The notes under the pieces were generated by a model, which was not told where the DNA came from, searched no databases, and saw nothing but the letters and a program-made list of their open reading frames with translations. From Bacteroidia bacterium (GTDB lineage: Bacteria > Bacteroidota > Bacteroidia > SpSt-205), in NCBI GenBank assembly GCA_025062295.1, contig JANXAJ010000016.1, forward strand, positions 1-33,503: a stretch of DNA of 33,503 nucleotides, written 5' to 3'. Positions 1 through 8,507 of the stretch are shown piece after piece (the first letter of the stretch is position 1; every line of letters begins with the position of its first letter). Both the position numbers and the translations under genes were made by a program.

Positions 1-158
1 CCCCCTCCCAGCCCTGCATTGCCGACCTCACATCAGAACAAAAGTCAATTCCCACAAGCTTGAAGGAGCTATACTACAAAGGTGTGCCTCAGAAATAGAG
101 GCAACCTGAGCACAAGCTCAGCTCCTACCAAGAAGCGAGGACCTCCCAAAGAAGGCTG

Positions 159-166
159 TATCTTTG
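159..166 (+). promoter_or_regulatory. Bacteroidota -7 promoter box TATCTTTG
   Basis: Exact TAnnTTTG; 5 nt before ATG 172. Confidence 0.6.
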
Positions 167-171
167 GATAA

Positions 172-768
172 ATGAAAGAGCTTTTTCTGGTGGTATGGGC
201 GCAGATGCAAGTGGGTCTTGAAGGCAGTTTAGGAATAGCCCATCGCATTCCCGTGCCTCGCAGCCAGCCTTGGAAAAATGTATTTCTTCGGGTTGGCGGA
301 GAGCAACGCTATCCTGGACTCCATGCAGGAGGGGGGGTCAGCCTTCGCTACCTCTACGAAAAGCGGCGATTCTTAGGATCCGGTGGTCTTCTTCGGCTCT
401 ACGAGGTGAAAGTAGGGGGCCGAGAAGAGCGGTTTCTTGTAGCAAGTGTGCCCGTGCATTGGGGCACCCAGATAGGCTCCTCCGCATGGCGACTATGGGG
501 CGGACTCCTTGCCTCCTTCCTTTTGCAAGCCCAAAGTCAGCCCGAGGCAGTTCAGGTCTATCGCTTCTTGGATTATTTTAGCTCTTCCCAGCTCCAGCTT
601 CATTCAGGTATAGAATGGCGATGGACCTCCCGAAGAACGATAGGACTTCAGACCCTCTGGGACATCACCCCAGCATGGGATCGGATCCTCTTTCAGTCCA
701 GCCGGACCTTAGCTCATCATCTGGTGATTTCTCTCTCTATGCAATATGCGATATGGGAGGGGCAATGA
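172..768 (+). CDS. Uncharacterised secreted/outer-membrane beta-barrel-like protein
   Basis: 198-aa ORF with alternating hydrophobic/aromatic beta-strand character; TAtcTTTG box (159-166) 5 nt before ATG; stop overlaps start of next ORF (ATGA). Confidence 0.55.
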   Translation: MKELFLVVWAQMQVGLEGSLGIAHRIPVPRSQPWKNVFLRVGGEQRYPGLHAGGGVSLRYLYEKRRFLGSGGLLRLYEVKVGGREERFLVASVPVHWGTQIGSSAWRLWGGLLASFLLQAQSQPEAVQVYRFLDYFSSSQLQLHSGIEWRWTSRRTIGLQTLWDITPAWDRILFQSSRTLAHHLVISLSMQYAIWEGQ

Positions 769-1436
769 TACAGGCGGGATGGAAGTATCTGAGGTGGTAT
801 CTCTCCCCCCAGCCCTCCCCTTCCCCTTCCCTCAAAGCTGTAAAAAAGTTATACCATCGTCTCGCTCAAGCTAGGAACTTTGAGATTTCCATTGAGCTTT
901 TTGGTGCTCGTTCTCAAGCTCTTGGTCAAAGTGAATCTTTCTCCCTAGCAGAGCTACTTCAACGCAGTGCTTCGCCTCCTTGGAAAGGCGCCCTCTTGTA
1001 CAGCTTAGTCCGTCGGAGCTCGCCTCGGTACGCCCTTGAGCTGGGGACACACATGGGCTTCGGAACCCTCTACATTGCAGCAGCTGCACCAACGGTAGAG
1101 ATTCATACAATTGAAGCCTCTATTGGACTGGCAAAAATAGCTCAGAGACACTTTCGCCTGCTGGGTGTAAAGCCTCACCTTCACATTGGCTTGTTTGAAG
1201 ACATCCTGCCTCGCCTCCCTGCTCCTTGGGACTTCGTTTATATTGACGGGGACCATCGTGGGGAAGCTTTGCGCACCTATGGACTTTTCCTATATGAGCG
1301 CCTTGCCCCATCAGGACAAATCGTGTGTGATGACATATTTTGGAGTATAGACATGTACCGAGGATGGAAAGAGCTCGTAAGGATGACCCAAGGACGGGCA
1401 GAAATAGTAGGTCCTTTCGGGATTCTTTATAAATGA
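765..1436 (+). CDS. Class I SAM-dependent methyltransferase (Methyltransf_24 / O-methyltransferase-like)
   Basis: Motifs LELGTHMGFGTLYIA, VEIHTIEAS, DFVYIDGDHRGEAL, GQIVCDD. Start moved from 615 to ATG 765 (4-nt ATGA overlap with upstream gene). Confidence 0.8.
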   Translation: MIQAGWKYLRWYLSPQPSPSPSLKAVKKLYHRLAQARNFEISIELFGARSQALGQSESFSLAELLQRSASPPWKGALLYSLVRRSSPRYALELGTHMGFGTLYIAAAAPTVEIHTIEASIGLAKIAQRHFRLLGVKPHLHIGLFEDILPRLPAPWDFVYIDGDHRGEALRTYGLFLYERLAPSGQIVCDDIFWSIDMYRGWKELVRMTQGRAEIVGPFGILYK

Positions 1437-3148
1437 AGCGGTGGTCATTCCTTCTACTTTTTGCTGGATTCCTTTTAGGAATAACATGGCTATGGCTCTT
1501 CCGCCTGTCTCTACTACCCTTTTTTATCTCTATTATAGCCACATGGTACGGCATTGATAGAGTGCGCTATACCGAAGCACATTGGAAGAGACCCCAAGAA
1601 ATCATTTTCTATGAATTGCAAATTGACAAAGGGGGATGGCGTCTAAGCACGGATTCCCTTCGGATTAAGCTTGACATAAGCCGTAAAATTCAGATCCGCC
1701 GGGGTACCCTTGAAGCGATCCTTTCCTCTCCCACAAAGTCTGCTTTAGCAGAAAGGGACTTCTCATCTTATCCCCTTTTACGGGCTCTTCGTCTGCTTTC
1801 CAGCATAGATACACTGGAGTGGCAAGAACTATGTCTTCCTCAAGATTTTGAACTATCTCTTCTGAAAGAGGGTGATACTTGCCGATTCATCTTATCTAGG
1901 GCTGGATCGCTTATTAGGGGAGTAGCAGAAATAAAAGCTTCATCAGTGAATTTCTCCTTACAGAGGGGCAGCTATAGAACAGCTAAAGGGGACTACATGT
2001 CATGGGAGCAGATGGAGGGATTCGTAGAAGCCCAACCGATGGAGATTTTGATGGAGGTATGCGCTCAGCAGCTGACGATATATCATCGTTACTTAGCTCA
2101 GCGGGTCTTAGGGTATTCACAAGTTGGTCTTTACATCCACGGGAAAGCAGAAAAGGATACTTTGAGACTTCAGATAGACCCCTTACTTCTTCCTCTCACT
2201 GCTCGGCTATCCGTATGGGGACACAAAAGAGGAGCCCCTCTCTATTTGCGGCTTCAAGTACCAGCTCAGTCTCATCAGGCATACATTCAGGCTTTTCCAA
2301 AAGGCTTCCTCACCTGTCTCTCCGAAGCAACCTTGGGGGGGACTTCCGCTTTGGACCTTTTCCTACAATATGATCCTAAGTTAGAGGATACTTTGGAGAT
2401 GAGAGTTGACTGGCGCCCCGCAGGGTTTGCTATCTACCATTGGGGGGGGCGTAATCCCTTGACCCTGCGGGAGAGTTTTCTCTATCAGCCCTACGCTTCT
2501 AATCGACTGCTCTGGATAGGACCTGAATCGCCAAACTACCTAAGTTTTTATCAAATTACCCCCTATGTGCTCCATGCCGTGCTCCATAGTGAAGATGGCA
2601 TTTTTTTCTACCATGAAGGGTTTCAAAAAGAGCGTTTCTTGAAAGCGCTTTTAGAAAATTGGCGTTGTCGCTGCTTCCGACGCGGCGCTGGAACTATCAC
2701 GATGCAGCTCGTTCGTAATCTTCTTTTGACCCGAGAAAAAACTTTAGCCCGCAAGGTAGAAGAAATCCTCCTCACAGCGCTAATAGAGCGATTTAGACTG
2801 CTGTCAAAACAGCGGATCGCCGAACTATATCTAAATATCGTTGAATGGGGACCCGAGATTTACGGCCTGACAGAAGCTGCTCGTTTTTACTTCGGTAAAG
2901 AGCCCCATGAACTGACTATACCCGAAGCTATCTTCTTAGGAATGCTTCTGCCAAGTCCGAAAGCATACCTTTTTTTCGTGGACAAAGAGAGAGGATGTGC
3001 TCTTCCCAACCTGAAAACACACTTTCAAACCATAGCTCGGTTTCTGGTACTTCAAAACTACCTTGCTGCTGATTCTGTAGAAGCAATAATCCCCGAGCGG
3101 GTCTGCCTGCAGCCACCTGCTTGGTCCCTTCCCCCTTCACTCAACTAA
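1433..3148 (+). CDS. Biosynthetic peptidoglycan transglycosylase domain protein (GT51) with long N-terminal region
   Basis: GT51 motifs SEDGIFFYHEGF, GAGTITMQLVRNLLLTREKTLARKVEEILL, IAELYLNIVEWGPEIYGLTEAARFYFGK; N-terminal TM helix; no transpeptidase domain visible. Confidence 0.85.
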   Translation: MKRWSFLLLFAGFLLGITWLWLFRLSLLPFFISIIATWYGIDRVRYTEAHWKRPQEIIFYELQIDKGGWRLSTDSLRIKLDISRKIQIRRGTLEAILSSPTKSALAERDFSSYPLLRALRLLSSIDTLEWQELCLPQDFELSLLKEGDTCRFILSRAGSLIRGVAEIKASSVNFSLQRGSYRTAKGDYMSWEQMEGFVEAQPMEILMEVCAQQLTIYHRYLAQRVLGYSQVGLYIHGKAEKDTLRLQIDPLLLPLTARLSVWGHKRGAPLYLRLQVPAQSHQAYIQAFPKGFLTCLSEATLGGTSALDLFLQYDPKLEDTLEMRVDWRPAGFAIYHWGGRNPLTLRESFLYQPYASNRLLWIGPESPNYLSFYQITPYVLHAVLHSEDGIFFYHEGFQKERFLKALLENWRCRCFRRGAGTITMQLVRNLLLTREKTLARKVEEILLTALIERFRLLSKQRIAELYLNIVEWGPEIYGLTEAARFYFGKEPHELTIPEAIFLGMLLPSPKAYLFFVDKERGCALPNLKTHFQTIARFLVLQNYLAADSVEAIIPERVCLQPPAWSLPPSLN

Positions 3149-5439
3149 TGCGGCGGTTCCTTCGCTTCATAGGAGGGGTCCTACTTGCAATAGGAGGAAT
3201 GTTTGGCTTACTCCTGCTTCTCCTTTATGCCTCACGAAAGACTCTCATAGACTGGGTACTAGCAGAGATAGGACGGTCATTTTCCGCACAAATTCAGCTC
3301 CGAAGCATACAGCTTGTAACCCTACATACCTTCCCAAACGTGGGTATCAGGCTTTATGAACCTCTTTTCCAAAGTAAGAGGGGAGATACGCTTTTCTCAG
3401 CCCAAATAGTGGACCTTCACTTCAATCTCTGGGAAGTCCTTATGAGACCGACCCCTTATATCCGAGCCCTCACTCTGATAGGCCCAGAAGTCTGGATTTT
3501 CTATGATAGAAAGGGGTATTCTCCATGGGAGTCGGTGTTTGATGAAAAGAGCCAGCAAACGCCCTCCAGAAAGCCTTCCTCTATGTGGGCTTTAGAAAAA
3601 GTTCGGGTAAGAAAAGGCAAACTTATCTACAAGGATGCGAAAGCGGGAATACACTTCTGTCTCTTTTTAGCGCGGCTTGAAGCACGAGTAGAAGGGAAAG
3701 GAGAAGAGCTCAAGATTCGAGGGGAAGGGGAAGGACATATAGAATATCTGAAACATCATCAGGGCGTATGGCTAAGGGGACAGCCTTTCATGATTCAGGG
3801 GGGGCTAAGTCAAGAGGAAGGGTGGCTGGTATCCTCAGGGCTTAAGCTTCACCTTGCAGGGCTTGCCCTTCATTTAGAAGGAGGGATTCACACCGCTGTG
3901 TCTCCCCCAGAACTCTCTCTAAGAATTCCTTCTATAGAGCTAGACCTTAACTATCTACATCATTGGGGGATAAAGGTGCCCGTCGCTCTTGCTTATTCTT
4001 CGGGAATACTTCGGGGAGAGGGAACTATCTTAGGACCAGCTGGACGAGGCAAGCTACCTCGGCTGCGCCTCAAAGCTGAACTCTCTACCGATAAGCCTTT
4101 CTCAGTAGAAGGGTACCCCTTCCACCGCCTCTATGCTCGCGGTTCGCTGTACTGGGATCTTCAAATGCCTGCCAAAAGCCTGCTAAAAATAGATACATTT
4201 TTTTTCGCTGGCGGCGAGCACGACACCCTTAGAGGACGACTCACCTATGGCTTGCTTGCCCCCCAACTCTCATCCGCTTTTCAAGCTCACATAGATCTGG
4301 AAGCCCTTCGCTTCTTTTCTCTCCCTTATGGACAGAATTTCTCAGGCAAGCTTTCCACACAAGGAGAAGTCTCTCGTGATCAGAAAAGATGGAGCATCTC
4401 TGCAAGTGGAGAGATGAGAAAGATTCGCTTCCCGAAAGGGATCATTGAAGAGGCTTCTTTCACTATGACGCCTTCTCAACTGAACCTTCAGGATCTCCGA
4501 CTTATCCTTGAAACTACTCAAGTCCATAGCCCCGCACTGAGAATACAAAATTACACCAGACTCTGGGACACTACTGCCCCACCCTTGCATGTAACCGGGA
4601 AAATTTTTATTCCAGCTTTTGCTTATGCCCCTGACACCTCTCAAAGCAGCCACCTGCCCTGGAACGGCGAGTTAGAGGTGAAGGTAGAGACCCTATACGC
4701 CATGGAGCAGAGGTATGGACCTCTTCATGCTCGCTTCATGAAGAAGAATGATACTCTCAAAATAGACTTCCTTCGTTTGAGAGGGGTAGGGGGAGGAGGA
4801 TTAGGAGGGCAAGGGCTTTTCCTTCCGCACCTCATCTACGGGGAGGGAGAATTTGACCAGATAGACCTTCATCAGCTCTCGCTTCAGGCCCCCATGCTGG
4901 ATACCCTCTTCCCTTTGCTTCGCCATTTGAGGGGAAAGGCTAACGGTCGCTTTCGCTTTTCCCTTCCTTTCCAAGGCGAAAAACTTCGTTGGGCAGACGC
5001 AGAAGCAGAACTGACTCTCAAAATCCGGGACCTAGTCGTGGTAGAGAGTCCCTACACCTACGAACTATTTTCTATTATCCCTCTCACGGATTTCCGCCGA
5101 ATAGAAGTGGGAGAAGTAGAGACTCGGATCTCTCTTCGGGAAGGAGTGATCCGAACAGATACAACTTGGCTGCGAGCGAATCGCTGGATAATGCGAGTAT
5201 CTGGTGCTCATACTCTCCAAGGCGAGCTTTCATATGATTTGTTGGTAGAAGTACCTCGTATTTTGTTAGACAAAAGCCCTGAACGCACTAAGGCTCTTAT
5301 AGAGGAAGCAGAAGGGGAAAGAGTGCGTTTAGTTGTGACGGTCTCAGGCACGACCCAAAAGCCGCTCTTTCATTGGAAACCTGCAAGGCGAGTTTCTCCC
5401 TCAAAAGGACGCACTCCCCCCCTCATAGAAGAGCGATGA
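3148..5439 (+). CDS. AsmA-like family protein
   Basis: N-terminal TM helix (FIGGVLLAIGGMFGLLLLLLYASRKTLIDWVLAEIGRSFSAQIQLRSIQL), long beta-rich body, C-terminal AsmA-like region. ATG 3148 overlaps upstream stop (TAATG); ORF-track TTG start at 3121 not preferred. Confidence 0.75.
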   Translation: MRRFLRFIGGVLLAIGGMFGLLLLLLYASRKTLIDWVLAEIGRSFSAQIQLRSIQLVTLHTFPNVGIRLYEPLFQSKRGDTLFSAQIVDLHFNLWEVLMRPTPYIRALTLIGPEVWIFYDRKGYSPWESVFDEKSQQTPSRKPSSMWALEKVRVRKGKLIYKDAKAGIHFCLFLARLEARVEGKGEELKIRGEGEGHIEYLKHHQGVWLRGQPFMIQGGLSQEEGWLVSSGLKLHLAGLALHLEGGIHTAVSPPELSLRIPSIELDLNYLHHWGIKVPVALAYSSGILRGEGTILGPAGRGKLPRLRLKAELSTDKPFSVEGYPFHRLYARGSLYWDLQMPAKSLLKIDTFFFAGGEHDTLRGRLTYGLLAPQLSSAFQAHIDLEALRFFSLPYGQNFSGKLSTQGEVSRDQKRWSISASGEMRKIRFPKGIIEEASFTMTPSQLNLQDLRLILETTQVHSPALRIQNYTRLWDTTAPPLHVTGKIFIPAFAYAPDTSQSSHLPWNGELEVKVETLYAMEQRYGPLHARFMKKNDTLKIDFLRLRGVGGGGLGGQGLFLPHLIYGEGEFDQIDLHQLSLQAPMLDTLFPLLRHLRGKANGRFRFSLPFQGEKLRWADAEAELTLKIRDLVVVESPYTYELFSIIPLTDFRRIEVGEVETRISLREGVIRTDTTWLRANRWIMRVSGAHTLQGELSYDLLVEVPRILLDKSPERTKALIEEAEGERVRLVVTVSGTTQKPLFHWKPARRVSPSKGRTPPLIEER

Positions 5440-5562
5440 ACCCCTCCTTGCTATCTTATGCTACTCTTCTCCGAAAGCAAGTATAAGCAAATGGGAACCT
5501 GGCTAAACCTAAAGCCATCCCATCACCAAACTAAAAGCATGACAAGGTAGCATACTCCCCTC

Positions 5563-5570
5563 TATCTTTG
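5563..5570 (+). promoter_or_regulatory. -7 promoter box TATCTTTG upstream of the ABC exporter operon
   Basis: Exact TAnnTTTG; 7 nt before ATG 5578; lies in a 138-bp intergenic region. Confidence 0.65.
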
Positions 5571-5577
5571 CCCTTAA

Positions 5578-6396
5578 ATGAGCGAGTTCCTGACCGTTAT
5601 TCGTCCCTCTCCGAGGTTCCATTTAGGTCTGAAAGAGCTCTGGGACTATCGGGAACTGATCATTTCACTAGTTGAGCGAGAGATAAAGGTACGCTATAAG
5701 CAAACTCTTATTGGAGTTTTATGGGTAGTGATTCAGCCACTGGCAACAATGACGATATTCACCCTATTTTTTGGACGATTAGCAAAGATTCCTTCAGGCG
5801 AGCTGCCCTATCCTATATTCGCATTGAGTGGGGTTATTCTCTGGAGCTACTTCGCTTCTGCACTCTCGGGCGCCTCTCACTCTTTAGTGGAGCACAAACC
5901 CCTTCTTTCGAAGATTTACTTTCCCCGCTTAGCCCTCCCTCTATCTGCCGTCTGTGTAGGAGTGGTAGATTTTGGGATTAACCTCATTCTCCTTATAACC
6001 TTGATGATAGGATATGGGGTTACACCGCATTTCACTCTCATATTTGCTCCTATTTTCTTAGTACTGACCATGCTGACAGCGCTCAGTGTGGGACTCTGGC
6101 TAGCGGCTCTGAATGCTTTTTATCGGGATGTCCGATATGTAATTCCATTCTTGATTCAGCTTTGGATGTTTGCTTCCCCTGTAGTGTATCCCTCTTCCAT
6201 AGTTCCCGAGCGGTGGCAGTGGGTTTTTGCTCTAAACCCTATGGTAGGTCTGATAGAGGGCTTTCGCTGGTGTATCTCAGGTCATGGCGCTCTGCCCTCC
6301 CTGATGTTATTTTCTATGGGAGTGATACTAATACTCCTTATTGGAGGCATCGCCTACTTTCGGCACATTGAACGCACCTTAGCAGATTGGATATGA
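5578..6396 (+). CDS. ABC-2 type polysaccharide export permease (Wzm/TagG-like)
   Basis: LWDYRELIISLVEREIKVRYKQTLIGVLWVVIQPLATMTIFTLFFGRLAKIPS and six-TM pattern; followed by Wzt-like ATPase. Confidence 0.9.
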   Translation: MSEFLTVIRPSPRFHLGLKELWDYRELIISLVEREIKVRYKQTLIGVLWVVIQPLATMTIFTLFFGRLAKIPSGELPYPIFALSGVILWSYFASALSGASHSLVEHKPLLSKIYFPRLALPLSAVCVGVVDFGINLILLITLMIGYGVTPHFTLIFAPIFLVLTMLTALSVGLWLAALNAFYRDVRYVIPFLIQLWMFASPVVYPSSIVPERWQWVFALNPMVGLIEGFRWCISGHGALPSLMLFSMGVILILLIGGIAYFRHIERTLADWI

Positions 6397-7637
6397 GCCA
6401 GACCCCCATAATTCAAATCGTAGAGCTGAGCAAAAAATACCGCATTCGTCCAAGAGAACGGTATATAGCGGCGCGAGAACGGCTCAACCTAATTCTTACT
6501 CGTCCATGGAAGGCATTTCGGTTCTCCGCCCGAGAAACCTTTTGGGCTTTGCGGGACATAAGCTTTGAGGTAGAGGAAGGGGAAGTTATCGGCATCATCG
6601 GTCGCAATGGAGCGGGTAAAACTACCCTCCTCAAACTCCTTTCTCGGATTACAGAGCCAACAGAAGGCTACGCTATCTTGCGTGGGCGAGTGGGAAGCCT
6701 ATTAGAAGTGGGCACAGGGTTTCACCCAGAACTTACAGGCAGGGAGAATATCTACTTCAACGGCGTTCTTTTAGGAATGTCTAAAGAAGAGGTAAGAAGA
6801 AAACTGGATGAGATTGTTGAATTTGCTAATGTAGGAGAATTTTTGGATATGCCAATCAAACATTATTCCAGTGGTATGGCATTTCGTCTCGCCTTTTCCG
6901 TAGCTGCCCATTTAGAACCAGAAATTCTAATAGTAGATGAGGTCTTGGCTGTAGGCGACATAGAATTTCAGAAAAAATGCTTGAATAAGATGGAAGAAGT
7001 TTCTCGTCGTGCTGGACGCACTGTTCTTCTCGTGTCTCACCAGCTCAATCAGATTCGGCAGCTCTGCACTCGCGTAGTCTGGCTAGAAGCAGGACGCATC
7101 CGCATGATTGGTCCGACCTTAGAAGTTACAGCCGCCTATGAAAAATCCATAACAAGTGAAGATGAACGGCTCAGTCCAGGACAGCGGACTTCCTCCCAAA
7201 AAGGAAGTTTCCGCCGATGGAGGCTCATTCAACCCTCAGAAGCTCCTCACATCCTCTCTACATTCGGACCTGTTTCCGTAGAATTTCAGCTTGAGATAAA
7301 TAAACCATTGCGAGGCTTAGTCCATGGAGTCGCTCTAATGACTCTAGACCAGAGAGTCCTATGGTCAACCTACAACAATTTTACCTCCCTGAAACCGGGA
7401 GTATATCATTTGCTTTACAACTTTGAAATGCTTCCCCTCAATACTGGAATGTACCTCTGGCGAGTCAGCTTATACGATGAGGATGGACTGGTAGATGTGT
7501 GGGATGGCTTGCCTTATATGGAAGTTCAACTTCCTAACTTTCAACATATGTATGACAACTGGATTGGACCTATGAATTTACCTCATAGGAAGGAGGTAAG
7601 ATATGAAGAAAGTCTCTATCCGACAACGATATCTTAG
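6393..7637 (+). CDS. ABC transporter ATP-binding protein, Wzt-like with C-terminal extension
   Basis: Walker A GRNGAGKTTLLKLL, signature YSSGMAFRLAFSVA, Walker B ILIVDEVLAVGD; C-terminal ~150 aa beta-domain after the NBD. ATG 6393 overlaps permease stop. Confidence 0.9.
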   Translation: MSQTPIIQIVELSKKYRIRPRERYIAARERLNLILTRPWKAFRFSARETFWALRDISFEVEEGEVIGIIGRNGAGKTTLLKLLSRITEPTEGYAILRGRVGSLLEVGTGFHPELTGRENIYFNGVLLGMSKEEVRRKLDEIVEFANVGEFLDMPIKHYSSGMAFRLAFSVAAHLEPEILIVDEVLAVGDIEFQKKCLNKMEEVSRRAGRTVLLVSHQLNQIRQLCTRVVWLEAGRIRMIGPTLEVTAAYEKSITSEDERLSPGQRTSSQKGSFRRWRLIQPSEAPHILSTFGPVSVEFQLEINKPLRGLVHGVALMTLDQRVLWSTYNNFTSLKPGVYHLLYNFEMLPLNTGMYLWRVSLYDEDGLVDVWDGLPYMEVQLPNFQHMYDNWIGPMNLPHRKEVRYEESLYPTTIS

Positions 7638-8433
7638 GCTTTTAGACATTTTGAGGATTCCAATCACTACTCCCTATGGATTTAGATGGTTTCCCTGCCC
7701 AGATGAGAATTCTCTTCTTCTGTTAAGCCAGAAGCATGAAGAAGCGGATATTCAATTTGTCAAAAAGCTTCTTAGGCCAGGAGATGTGTTTATAGATATA
7801 GGAGCTCATCATGGAATGTATTCCCTACTTGCAGCACTTGAAGTAAAACCAAGTGGTAGAGTTATCAGTTTTGAGCCTTCTCCAAGAGAGCGAGAAAGAT
7901 TAGCTCGTCATGTCAAGCTGAATCGTCTGTCATCAATCATTCACATAGAAGCCTATGCTCTTTCTGATGAGGGCGGTACTACTACATTGTTTTTGGCTCC
8001 AAAATTCTATAGTGGGCTCAATAGCTTGCGCCCTATAAACGAGAATATAAGCGAGATTTCGCAAGTGATCGTAAATAAGATCACCTTGGACGAGTATGTA
8101 ATTCAAAGAGGAATTGAGCAGATACGCCTCATAAAGATAGATGCAGAGGGCGGTGAGCTAAGTATTCTGCAGGGAAGTTCATATGTGATTCATAAGCTGC
8201 GCCCCGTGTGGCTAATAGAAGTTGCTGATGTTCGGACTGCCCCTTGGGGCTATCCTGCTCGCGCTATTTTAGAGTACCTGCAGGAGAGAGGATATAGGTG
8301 GTACATGGCAGAGCTTGAAGGGATTTATCCCTTCTCTCTTGAGACAGACATTCCCTTAAGCCGCAATTTTATAGCCCTACCTATAGAAAAAGAGTCTGAG
8401 ATTTTGAAGGAGATAACCTCATCTCCTTCCTGA
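7603..8433 (+). CDS. FkbM family methyltransferase
   Basis: DVFIDIGAHHGMYSLLAALEV, GRVISFEPSPRERERLARHVKLN, ITLDEYV, LIKIDAEGGELSILQGS motifs; AAGGAGGT Shine-Dalgarno 5 nt upstream. Confidence 0.88.
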   Translation: MKKVSIRQRYLRLLDILRIPITTPYGFRWFPCPDENSLLLLSQKHEEADIQFVKKLLRPGDVFIDIGAHHGMYSLLAALEVKPSGRVISFEPSPRERERLARHVKLNRLSSIIHIEAYALSDEGGTTTLFLAPKFYSGLNSLRPINENISEISQVIVNKITLDEYVIQRGIEQIRLIKIDAEGGELSILQGSSYVIHKLRPVWLIEVADVRTAPWGYPARAILEYLQERGYRWYMAELEGIYPFSLETDIPLSRNFIALPIEKESEILKEITSSPS

Positions 8434-8496
8434 ATGTTTGTCCTTTCTCCAAGTAGAGGCGAGAAAAAAGTTGAAAGGTCAAAGTCAGATTTTTTA

Positions 8497-8504
8497 TAAA
8501 TTTG
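8497..8504 (+). promoter_or_regulatory. -7 promoter box TAAATTTG
   Basis: Exact TAnnTTTG; 3 nt before ATG 8508. Confidence 0.6.
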
Positions 8505-8507
8505 GGC

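Noticed and set aside
270-581. Alternative ORF in another frame within 172-768
   Set aside because: Shadow ORF with no recognisable protein features; the 172-768 frame has a promoter box and an ATGA link to the next gene.
5440-5577. 138-bp intergenic region considered as a possible small RNA or tRNA
   Set aside because: No cloverleaf, conserved loop or strong hairpin; only short weak inverted repeats. It is explained by the promoter of the ABC exporter operon.
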